Shown: positions 25,308-37,800 of the stretch, piece by piece
How positions within the stretch are numbered: position 1 is the stretch's first letter
Layout: each line of letters begins with the position of its first letter
Source: Promethearchaeota archaeon
Lineage (GTDB): Archaea; Asgardarchaeota; Lokiarchaeia; Sigynarchaeales; SOKP01
Length of the DNA: 64,000 bases
Assembly: GCA_019057775.1 (NCBI GenBank)
Contig: JAHLWT010000279.1
Location: 1-64,000, forward strand
Direction: 5' to 3'
The notes under the pieces: generated by a model
The model's input: only the letters and a program-made list of their open reading frames with translations
Told to the model about the DNA's origin: nothing
Databases searched by the model: none
Program-made: the position numbers and the translations under genes

Positions 25308-25324
25308 AAATCATACTATGATTT
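25308..25324. promoter_or_regulatory. Perfect 17-nt palindrome, operator candidate
   Basis: AAATCATA-C-TATGATTT, 8-bp arms around one base. Located 17 bases beyond the minus-strand TATA box of the winged-helix gene. Confidence 0.55.
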
Positions 25325-25325
25325 T

Positions 25326-25349
25326 AGGAATTTTGGTACAAAAATTCCT
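25326..25349. promoter_or_regulatory. Near-perfect 24-bp palindrome, operator candidate
   Basis: Arms AGGAATTTT and AAAATTCCT flank the central GGTACA; 22 of 24 positions are symmetric. Its core TTGGTACAAAAATT recurs inverted at 20953-20966, and a related AATTTTTTGTAC lies at 25410-25421. Confidence 0.55.
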
Positions 25350-25442
25350 CTCAATAGTTATTAAATACTTGACGGATGTCAAGGAGTTTTTTACACACAA
25401 CTGCCTCCCAATTTTTTGTACAGACTTATTCCGAACAGAAAA

Positions 25443-25450
25443 TTATATAA
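25443..25450 (+). promoter_or_regulatory. TATA-like box for the giant-protein operon
   Basis: TTATATAA, about 140 bases before the 79-aa gene. An alternative TATTAAATA lies at 25360-25368, immediately next to the palindromes. Which one is used cannot be told from sequence. Confidence 0.4.
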
Positions 25451-25589
25451 GTGAGAAAAAAAAATACATTCATATCAAAAAAAGATAAAGGACCAGTTTT
25501 ATAAAGATTTGTAAAATTGTGAGGACATGCTTAGAAGGTTATTTTTCTTTATAAATATTGGATATTAATAATTAGAAAGGAGATTAATA

Positions 25590-25829
25590 ATGTCTATTAA
25601 AAGTCAAAAAATAGTGATCTGGGAACCTGTAGGTATGGTAGAAGTACCTAGCGATGAAGTCCTCAAATTTAATTACAGATCATTTAGAACTGGACGAGTA
25701 TTTTTTGCCAAAAAGCAGATTGACAGATTAGTCTCTAAAATTATACTTCATCCTGAAAAAAAATCATATTTTATTCAGGAGATTAACAAATTAATTTTAT
25801 ACGAATTGGGTGAGAATAAATTTGAGTAA
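25590..25829 (+). CDS. Small protein co-translated with the giant surface protein
   Basis: 79-residue cytosolic protein (IVIWEPVGMVEVPSDEVLKFNYRSFRTGRVFFAKKQIDRLVSKIIL...). It has no signal peptide or membrane helix and no family I recognise. A strong GGAGAT (25579-25584) stands five bases before the ATG. Its last eight bases overlap the start of the giant gene, whose ribosome binding site lies within it, so the two are coupled. Because it is made together with a giant exported protein it may control synthesis or act at the membrane during export; this is inference from position only. Confidence 0.65.
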   Translation: MSIKSQKIVIWEPVGMVEVPSDEVLKFNYRSFRTGRVFFAKKQIDRLVSKIILHPEKKSYFIQEINKLILYELGENKFE

Positions 25830-28800
25830 TATATTAATTGATAAAAATTTAAAAAGATTTCTGAAAAGGAAAGCACGTAAGGTAAAAATTACCAACATGA
25901 AGGTTGATTTAAAAAATCGTTTAAATAACATACCGTCATGGTTAAAATTGGGCATTTTTGTTATTACGTTAAACTTGCTTATTCCATTAATGACTTTTGG
26001 TTATCATAACTATTACAATCCAACAACGATTTTAATAGCAATGTTCGCTATAATGTTTTTCGTACCCCTTCTTTTTCTTTTTTCTTCTTTAAAACCTTCT
26101 AAAATCCCTCTCCCCGATTATAATTCTTTGCGTTTTAAATATAGAGTTAAAAGATTATTCCAGAAGCCCAGAGATCGCCTAAAAAGTCTTGTTTCAATAT
26201 GCCTATTTGCCATTTTTTCGGTAGTGTTATGTATAATGCTCTTTGGCTCTAATCTTTTATTTGAAGGTTTAACTTTATATGCTATAATGGCTCCAATTTT
26301 CTGTATTTTAATTCCTAGTTCATTTAAAAAGACATCTAAACCTAAAGAAAGTAGTTTAGCATGGGTTAATGAAAAAAATAGGATTAAAAGCCTAAAACAA
26401 CGGTACCGTATATTTAAAAATAAAGTCATTACGCAGAACGATAAATGGCGGAGAATAAAAGCTATTGTTGTTACTATAAATCTTATAGTATTTCCAATGA
26501 TTATTGGTTGGTCAGCAATGTCCTTAAACAAAGAAGCATTATCGACCCCCTCTTTTGCTGTCGTACCCCAAACATTTAGAAGGAATGGTCTAGAATACGA
26601 ATTAGGTGAATTAGATTATATTGATGAAATAGAAGATCTTGAAGATGTAACTTTTAATTCCTTAATGGTTTTACGATTTTCTTTAGGGATTTCTAGTGCA
26701 AAATCTATTACTATTCTTACCGAATTACATCCAATTGAAGTGGAAGTCCCAGATGATTATCCTGTTGAAACTAAAACTTTAATAAGAACTCATACATTTA
26801 GTTCTGGAAATTTAAGAGGTCCTTTTTCAGAAAGGGATATTTATTTACAAATAGATTTAAATAAAGAATCTAAATCGGTTCTTCCTGGAAAATACGAATT
26901 AAAGATCTATTCGATTGCCCAAGAAGGATTCTTGCTCAGTAAAGTCTCTAATAGTTATAAATATAATATAACTATTGAGAAGGATCTCTTAGCTTTCAAT
27001 CCAGATTACAATGGTGAAATAACTCCTTTGAGAACCACTAGAAGAGGAAGCATTTACTCAATAGAAAATAAAGAAATTTTAGGTTGGGAAAACCACTTTG
27101 AGACTCGTGTAGAAGATTCTTTAGGAAATCCCGTCTCAGGAGAATTTTCTCTTTATTTAACCCAAAGAGAGCAAAATCAACAAATATTCAAAAAAGTTAC
27201 TGATTATACTACTGGTGATGATGGGCTTATTTCCTATACACAGATTTCAAGAACTCATCATAGAGAATATATGAGGGGTAAAATTTCATACAACGGATCC
27301 CAGAGCTTATGGTATAAAGATATTTATCATTATGAAGATAGTGAAATAGCAAGAGGAAAAGTTATTCATACTTCTCAATGGCCTGATATTCCTGAAACCA
27401 CTTATAATGGAACCAATTTTGATGATTATAATACTAATCAGTTCCAAATTACTTCTCATTTATATTATCATACTGAGTTTTCTATAAATGATCTTCAATG
27501 GACTAAATCTCCAACTTATAGCTTTGATTCCGGTCTACCAGATATCATATATCTTGATGTATCAGACGACTTGAATACATATATCGAATCACCGGTAATT
27601 GGATACTTAGGCACAGTTGCAGACATTGCTACTTTTACATATCGATATCAACTCTATAACTATGGAACACCAAATCCAAGTGATATTTATGTTGAATTAC
27701 AATCTCAAGTTTTCAGAGATGGGTTGCTTGTTCATGAACAATACGATTATCAAGATTATTATGACACCCTTGGCCCAAATTCTAATTGGCAAATAGTTAA
27801 TATTAATCTAACTGATTATTTTTCAGAAGCAGGTCAAAAATTTCAAATAAAGATTAATTGCAACTTCAACATTGCTCCAGGATATACCGATCCCATATCT
27901 CTACGCTTCGATTATGCCACACTTGAAGCATTTTATCCACCGACTTATTATCGTGGGTTTGATTTTTTAAACGGGTTTTCAGATTTCAGTTCCCCTACTA
28001 TCGGTACTACTGAGCCTTTATATTGGAATTATGATAACTTAATTACGCTTGGTAGAGAAATTTTAACTTATAATAATTATCCAGGATTAATAAACAACAA
28101 CCTCTTTGATAACGATTTTAGATTAGATTCTTCATGGGATTTATTTTCTGGGATTTTCTCACAACAAGGACAAGACATTACTTTTGCCGAGAGAGATGAT
28201 ATTAACCTAGCTCCTACTTGGAGGGAGATAGATGCAAATGGTATGGCTGTCTTTGATTTATTAGGTGTAAACCCTCCTGTAAATATATCGGAAATATTTC
28301 AAAGTGTTATTAAAGATGAGTTTGTAAGTTACGGAGATACAGATAATACTTTAAATGATATCAAACAGCGATTTGTCACTCCAAAAATCGTTTCTAATGA
28401 TAAGTACATTATAATTATTTTCGCCGGAAGATATTCTCAAGATGATCAATGGAAATTATATATGTCTTATGCCATTAGACCAGATGGTGAATTTTCGACA
28501 CCTACTCGAATATATGATCCCGGAAATGACGCAATTTACCAATTAGCCCCTTCAATAGCCCTTAGTTCTACTGATTTACATGTAGTATGGCAACAGCGTA
28601 ATCAAGACATGCACCCTGATGGAGAAACTGAATGGAATATTCTTTATGGAAGGCTTAGTCTTAAAGATTTTCTTTTGAAGGATGTAAGGAATGTTACTAA
28701 TTACAATGCTAATAACCTTGATACAGCTGCAATGGTCGCTCCCGATATTGCCTTAATTCCACTTGGAAATGTATATGATAATAATCTAGACTTAGTACAT

Positions 28801-31800
28801 GCGGAATGCCTTGTGGGAGTCTCCTATGAGAATATATCGTGGATTGATCCTGATCCCGGAAGTAGAAATAACGAAGATGTCGATGATATCATTAAAAACA
28901 TTTTTTATTCTCAATTAAATTCGACATATATACCTTCAGCATTTTCAGATCCCGTCGTTGTGAATGATCACCTTTCCTATATGATGATTGGTTCATCTCA
29001 ATCTTCTCAGAATGCTCCAGCCCAACCTAGTGATTTTAATTTGCTCAAAGGTGATTCAGATTGGTCAGGAGATTTATTAAGTCAAGATTATGATTTCACT
29101 TCCTTTACATCAAATACTACTGGTCTTGACATATCATCCCTTGATTTCCTAGCTGATTTTTCTGAAGGAACAGGTCCGACAACAAATGATGTAATACATA
29201 ATTACCAAGGCACGTTGGAAGGGGACACAGAATGGACGGATGGGATTTCTGATAATTCCCTTTTGTTTGACGGTGATGGCGTAAAGGGGTGGAATTTCAA
29301 TACATTTGGTTATACATCAACTAGTGGATCTAAATACGGAGAAGGTAAGAACGTTAAAATCGCCTCTAAATTTACATTACCCGAAGATGGTGAAGTTACA
29401 AAACTTACATTTTATGCCGATCTCGGTGGTGGTGCTAAGACTCCTAAAGAAGCTGTTGGAGTTATCTATTCTGATAATTTTGGTACTCCTGGAGACCTTC
29501 TAAACTACACTCAACTTACTATAATGACCGATACCCTTCAATGGTGGGATGTCGACTTTTCCTCACCAGTTTCATTACCAGCCGGGGATTATTGGTTAGC
29601 TATACTTCAAGGAACTAAAATAGATATCAGATACCATTCTGGTAGCAATAAAATTATTTATAATGATGATACCTATTCTGACGGTCCATCAAGTTCATTT
29701 GGCAGTTATAGCGAATATACCTCTCAAGAACTTTGCTTATATGCTAGCTACAAAACCCGTACTTACAGTAATTACGATTTAGTTAATTTCGATGACATAA
29801 TGGACGATGTGCTGGGGTCTTCAAATGATGAATTTACAATCTCAGCGAAGATTAATATAACATCTTTTGCCTCAAATCAGAGTAACAACGGTGTTAAAAA
29901 TGTATTTTTTGCAAAACAAGGAACAATAGAGATCGGAGTCAATGAAAGTGGATATTTAGATCTGTATATCAATTCAAATGGTGGGGTGAGCGCTCAATAT
30001 GGTACTAATGATGCAATTATTGCAAATCAATGGATAGATATTCTAATTAGATTTAATACAAGTTCTAACGTTGATGTAAAAATCGGAGATATATGGTATT
30101 ACTCTGCGGCGACAGGATCTGCTGAACCGTGGAATGGTGGAGGTAACCCGGCAAGTGGGGGTAATTTGACTATCGGCGCTGAGACATTAAAATATTCTTG
30201 CTTTAATGGAGAATTAGATGAAATTTCAATTTTTAATACTTCGCTTTCATTTGTATTTGATTATAACCTATCTTTCACTTCTACATTTGATATGCCTTCA
30301 AAACCAGCAGGATCGATTTTAGAAGCAATAGAAGTTCTTTATTCTTACACGACAAACATCAGTCAGCAGATGAACCTTAGCATTTTTAATTATAACACTC
30401 AGCAATACGATTTGATTGATACTTCCATTTATCAGACATTTACAGAAAACTCGTATCAAATTACAAGTTCAAATTATTATAATGCCAATTATGAAGTAAT
30501 ACTACAAATTCACGGATTAAATAATTCTCAATTTAGATTAGATTTGGATTTATTCTCATTAAACTATACGTGGCAACCTGTCACATCCGAGAAGGGAATA
30601 AATTACTACAGCAATATCGAATCCCCTCAAATTTTATTTCAACTTGTTTCAAATACTACACTCCTCACTCCGGATTCCACAGAAATTTCTTTCAACTTTG
30701 GCCAGACTGATTCTACTAGTGTTTTTGGAATTGTATCCATTTCCATTAAAGATCATTTAGGTCAGTCTATAACTCTATTTAAAACAGAAGAAGAATTCAT
30801 TAAAATATTTGGAAACCAATCTCTTCTATTTGACCAAGATAAAATTCTTTTCCCTGAAGATCTTTTATTTATGGATTTGTACGATCCCCGTCCATTTTTC
30901 TATTCAGGAACTTCATATATTGGTGGTACCACAGATTATACCTTAAGTTCATTCTTTTATGATAATGTCACAGCAGTAAAAGGTATTAAAGATATATTTT
31001 ACAGTGATACTTTACTAAGTGCTTATGAAATTGAATCAAATGCTTATAGACTTAATAGAAATAATTATTCAATCATAGGTACTTTCGGGAATGAGAATTT
31101 GAATATATCCTTTAATTACGAATTACCAATAGATTCTTATTTTTATGTAAAATATTCTTTAGAAGATTATATCAATCCTCAGAATCTAACTATAGAAGTC
31201 TCAACTATAAAAAATGAATTTGCATTAATTTATGAAAGGTATATCAACAGTACTCATAGAACAGTGTATTTAGATGTAACCAACAGCTCTTATAATTTTC
31301 AGAATGATATTATTATTTCAAGCAGTATTTTCGATAATAATATTTCACGACAAGCAGACATGAAATACGATTACAATGATTTACTTAACATCATTTATTC
31401 AAGTACTTTTAACAGTTCACTAACCCAACTCGTCTTTAAACATACCATGTTCAATAGTAGCAGTGGACAATTTGATAATGAAGAAGAAATATTAGATCCG
31501 ATAAATCCCGATGATTACATTTATTATAAGATGCTTAATCCCATTATTAATTTCGGTTTCAACAATACGATGTTTATTGCTTATCAAACTAATTATAAAA
31601 AATCAGGGGAGCAGCAAAAGTGGAAAATTCAATATATGTATTTGGATACAGTAACAGACGAAAGACTTGGCCCTTTCTATATTATAAGTAGTGATAGTTC
31701 GCAAGAAATGAACCCTGATAGTTACTGGTCTAACGGACTTTTCTGGACTTTTTCAGTTAATGACTCAAATAATTGGGATGTACAATTTACTTCTTCTCGT

Positions 31801-34800
31801 CGATCGGACTTAACATCCTTCAGCACCTTAGCTGCTGATTTTTATCCCCAGTTATTTGATCGAGACGAATTTACTGGAAATATGAGTATTTATTTTGACA
31901 TTGACCTAAGTTCATTTACTAATGATCTACTTGAGAGTGAAGATCAATTGAGATTTATTGTCTCATTAGAAGATGGTGACACGCAATACATCCTTTTAGA
32001 TACAGGTTGGAACTCCCAAAATCTCACATTATGGATACAAAATAATCTCGGTACCTTTTATCCTCGTTATTTGAGATATTATTATGATCTCTCATTTGAA
32101 TCACTTACATTTAACGATATTGATTCTTCTGATAATAGAATTCAAAACGAGATATATCCATTTGAAGTTAATTTCCCATATCCAGTTAATTTCTCTAAAC
32201 ATTTTAATTTACGATTTAATTTAGTAAAAGATGATTGGTCATTAAATCAGACCAGAGATATCGACAGGTTTCAAATGGGTATTGATAATGTAGATATATC
32301 ATTTGAAATAGTTCCTAAGACTCTCACTCCGCAAACTTTTGGGGTCTTAACACAATCAGATAATTCTAATTCATATACCATGAGTGAATTCTTAATTTCA
32401 AATAAAATTGATCTTGATTCACTTTCATTCTTCTCAGATCCTTCCTTTATCCAGTCTGACAATAATATGGTTGATTTACTGATCGACTACGATGCTTTCA
32501 GTTTACTTTATGATCCCCTTAGAGAATTATACTTTGCTCCTGCTTCTGATTTAGAGTGCGAAATTCTTGTTATGGTTGAAAATGATGCAAGTCCTGATTT
32601 AGTTATATTTGATGAGATTTTCTATGAAGACATTTTTACGGGATATAGTTTAAATGACATTAATTTAGAAACTAAATGGAATAAGAATTTTGGAACGTTG
32701 TATTATTCTCTTAATATTCAGAACCAGACAGTCGATATATTTAATAAAGATGATTATTTTGTTTTGACGACCGCTGAAAAACGAGCTATATTTTCCCTGT
32801 TTCAGACTCTTAAGGACAGTTACGAGAATGTCTATATCATTTTCCAATTTAAAGTGAAAACAATTGATTTAAATGATTTTGGATACCAAAATGGAATTAA
32901 TTTAATATTTAATAATTTTAGCTTACCTATACTCTGGCAGAATGGTAGTGGCCCTCAACAGCAAGATATTGTTGTCTCTGAAAATAATAACATCTTCACA
33001 TTTTTTGAAAAAATAAGTAAAGAAGCATACATGAATACTATCTCTGATTTTGATTTAACAATCGATGACAGAGATGATTTTATCTCGTTTTCTTCCTTGA
33101 GCAATTCCTATTACCCTTCCTATTCCCAAGGAGATAATCGTTATTATTTACCGACAAATCAAAGAAATATTAACTATACGACTCCCGCAGATTTCCTCAA
33201 TCTAGTTAATCTCTATGCTTCTGATTGTATAGGATATTATGATACTTTCAACGGTCTTTTAGTTGACGGTCCCGAACTAGAAAGCAAAGCAGGTATTGTG
33301 TCTCCCAACTTATACTCAGACAATAGTACTGCTGATTATAATCTTAGAGCCATTTTATATACACATCCATTTTTCTCCTATCAGAATGGCACAGACCTCG
33401 ATAAAGCGTTCCAAGAATTTAAAACCGAGCTTCTTAAGTTAAAAATCGAAGTCTTCAATCAATTCAATTCAAAAATATTATCCGAGTACGGAGATTTAGT
33501 AATAAAAATGCAAGATTTTGATATTAATGACTTCGATAATGTCATTAACTCCAAAGGCGAGAAATTTTATCACATGACAGATCCCTTAAAGATATACGTA
33601 TATGGAGAAGAAATTGTAACCGACACCGAATATATTTACCTTAAAATTATCTCAGAGTTTATTGATACCTATTACATCACATCAGAAAAGACATTCAAAA
33701 ATCAATGGGGTATTTTTGTGGATGATATAATTTTTGAATTTATTCAAGGAGCTATTCTTCCCGAATTTACGGAAATTAGAAGCTTCGACGTTCTTTCAGG
33801 GATATCTGATATAGAAGTTAGAGCCGCCGGCGACAATTTTGATTGGATTGCTCTTTATTATAATTATAAATATATGGGAGAAGAGAACGGATACGATTTA
33901 ATTGCTAACATAACTCAGTATACTTACCAAGATGAGTATTCCTATTATACTTTTAACTGGAATACATCAAAGGTTGTAGACGACACGATATATGAATTAT
34001 GTGTTGTATTCAAAGATAATCTGGGATTCAAGGGTAATGCGACAGTTTCCAATATTACAGTCCTTAATTCACCCCCCGATATTACTGTTCAAGCGTTTTC
34101 ATTATCTGACCAAGGATGGGATAATATCAATGATTTAGAAGAAGTTTCAGGAAATATTAAGCTTTCGACTATAAATAATGGTGAATTTCCTCTTACAAAG
34201 GTAATATATTACTTTAATGATGAATATCCAACAGGTCAGAATAAGGTAGATTGGACAAAACTAATAGAATACTCAGGATCTGCCCAAGTATTTGATCATT
34301 ATATTCAGACTGATAACATACCCAATGGCACATGGTATATAATAGCAGAAGGATATAATGGTGGGCCTAACATAACTTCTAGTATATTTGTTAATAGAAC
34401 AATTGTAAATAAATTTTCAAATACCTTAAATATAGGAGATACTGCAAGTAAATTTGATACTGTTTCTCTTGCGGTGCCGCCAGTTACTGAATCCCAAATT
34501 GAATTTGCTAAGTTTTGGGCTCAAAAACAAGGCACATCCGACTGGGAACTTCTAAATAATGCAACATTTGCTCCTTTTTCAGCTCCATTGAGTAACTTAC
34601 CGTGGATGAGCTCTACTAATTTTGATATACGTGTTGAGGTTAAAATGTTATTCCCGTTATTCGGAACTTATTTCTATAACATTTCAAAACAGGATATCTA
34701 TTTAGATTTAGTTGGGCCAACAATAAGTGCTGTTGCTAATAATAATGATATTTTGTATCAAATCGAACAAGCTGGAGGTAGTTGGACTACTCCCAGTAAT

Positions 34801-37800
34801 TTTGACGGAATAATAAATGGCTCAATAACTTCTGTCGCTCAAGATTTCGACACATATACGCTATCATATGATTACGGAAAGGGATGGAGGAATGACCCTA
34901 AAATTTACGAAGCAGACGAGACTTTATATTGGGATGTAAAATATGTACCTGATGGAGATGTATCTTTTAAAATAACTGGATACGACTTTTATGGAAATCC
35001 TTCTACTGCTTTAGAATTTTCTTTTATCAATGATCAAAACTACTTTTCCGATTTATATATTGAAAACTATGCATTTGATCATATTTATAATATTTTTGAC
35101 TCAATTTATTTCAAAATTATTCCTATAGCTCAAGATTTAACCAACCTCAATTTGACTGTAAGTGGAGTTGTCTATACATTTACAAAAGTAAGTTCTCTTG
35201 GCGAAGGTATTTATTTCTATAGAGAAATACAATTCGATCCCCTAGACTTTAATTTTGAAAATCAAACCGTTGATACCAAAATTTTAACGATTCAAGCTTC
35301 AGATTTGAAATTCCACAGTATCACTCTAACGATTCCCCTAACTTTATCTCTAGGTCTTGATACAAACATTCATGTGGATGACTTGCAAATCGAAAAAGAA
35401 TTTATGGATCTTAACGGCGTCTCTGAAAATTCGTGGTGGAGATTCGATGACGGTTCTGGCATATTGGTATACAATGATGCTGGAAGTGGGAACGGTACAC
35501 TAGTCGGATCAGAGAATTGGGTAAATGGGAGAGTGGGAGATTTTGCACTAGATCTTAAAGGAATTATTCATTTACCTTCTCAACTTGATGATATTACCAT
35601 AAATAACGGTTCTTTAATATCTTATGGAGATTTAGAGGATGTAGGGGATACTTATTCCTCATTCTTATCAACAGCCCCAAGCCTTTATGATAATTATTAT
35701 AATGACATTGATGTTCCCTTGCAGTCTGAATTTGAAGTTCCCTTAGACAAGGGTAATTGGGCCCCGTTTCCCACTATCGTATCTGATTATGATTCTATAT
35801 ATTATAATGATGGTAGAGACGTTCCATCATCAGGAGAGTTCAGCAATAAAGAAGGAGTATTTGATTATGGAAATTTATTAAATACTGGTTCTGATCCTAT
35901 GACCATCACTGCTAATTATGATCCTTATGATGTTTCTGGGTATAAAGACGCTCCTTCGCAATGGTCTGAATTTACATTCAACCCATACCGAAGTTATAAA
36001 ACGACAGGGGACCTGATATCAGATGGAGGTTCTGATCCCCCAACTGCAGAAATTGCAGAAATAGATGCAGGTCATACGGGAGTCGCTGAAGGAACCCCAT
36101 CATCAGTCTATTCTGACCCCAGCTTTGATGCTTATAATTCGGGTTGGACCTCAGGAACATTATACGACAATATTGATGATGGTGTCAGAATACCATCCAC
36201 AACTGGGTTTAGCGGAGGGAATATTAAAGGAGATTATTCAGATTCTTGTTACTTTGATATGGGTGACGTAGTAATTCCTGCTGGGAGTTATATAACTAGA
36301 ATAGAAGTAGAAGCATATGGAAGGTCAGTTTACATAGAGCCAATGGCTGTTGTGCAAGTATCTTATAGATTTGAAGGTTATACAAGCTGGTCAAGTACAG
36401 ACAACATTGGGTGGTATTATACTACAAATGAGTGGACCACCGAAGCAGACACAGCATGGAATGTACCTTTTACTGACTATTATGGTGATGCGCATGCTGA
36501 TGCGTTACAAGTTAGATTAGATTTTTGGACCATTTCTGGCTACGAGTCATTTTATATAGAGGCTATGTATGCCAAAATTTATTATGACGAACCAGAATAC
36601 TTGCACAATTGGTATGTTACTTGGAATGTGCCAAGTACAAATTATGTATCAATAGATTCCTTGGTTTATGATTACCGAACGACCCTAGCAGTTCATATGG
36701 ATTTTGACATTTATAATTGGGATATTTCTAATTATGATGAGGAGATAACACACGGAACTACGACAGGGTGGAAAATTAATGAAGGATATGTACCGCAGGT
36801 AGGTTGGAATCCATATATTAGTTCATCAAGGCAAGTAAGAGTACGATTTCAATCTAATAGTGGCAATTATCAAGATTTTGATATCCAAATGGATAGATTA
36901 TACCTCAGTTATACTCGTAAGACCGGTGCTAAGTACGATGCCAGAGCAACCGCAGAATGGGATGTGAATGGCTATTATTCTATGGATCTTTTAAGATGGA
37001 GCTACTGGACAGATGGCCCCGCTGTCACGTTTACAGTCAAGGATCAAGGGTCCGGTGGGTGGTATACGCCCTCAGGCTTGTCGCTTAGTCTATCCTCCGG
37101 TCAATACCATAATTCAGGTACCGTAGAAGTTCGCGTTACTGCTACATCTTCTAGTCCTTTTGTTTTAACTATTGATCAGTTGAGGTCTGAGTATACTTAT
37201 TTCCATCATAACGACCACTGGATTGATGCCACGGCAGAATGGTCGCTAGACAACATACCTATTGGTCAAGATTTGTATAGTATTGATTCATTAGATTTTG
37301 AGCATCAAATTTCCCAAGGAAGTGTCACATTCCTAGTATGGGATTGGCTTGATGCGACCCCACATTTTGATATTCAAGAAGGTACTTCACTTGACTTAAG
37401 CTTAATCCCTAACCAAAAATATATAGGTCCCAGCAATACAGTAAAAGTACGATACTTAACTTCTACCGAAACATCCTCTACCACTTTAAGCATAGATGTA
37501 TTGCAAATAAGTTATTCTAAAATTATATCTGAAGTTCCTGGAACTGTAAATATTACTACAATTATCCCTCTACGGTTTACTGGCACTCCGGCCTCTTTGG
37601 AGTTGTTTTATTCTTACCGTACCAATATTACTCAACCCATTACTTTTACGATTTGGGACTTTAACTCCCAACAATGGGATATTATAAGATCAATTAATTA
37701 TGATACCTTTGTAGAAAATATTTTTACTATAAATCCAAATTATTATGATGCAAATTATGAAATTCACTTGAACTTCTTAGGAGAGAATGATTTTTATAGC

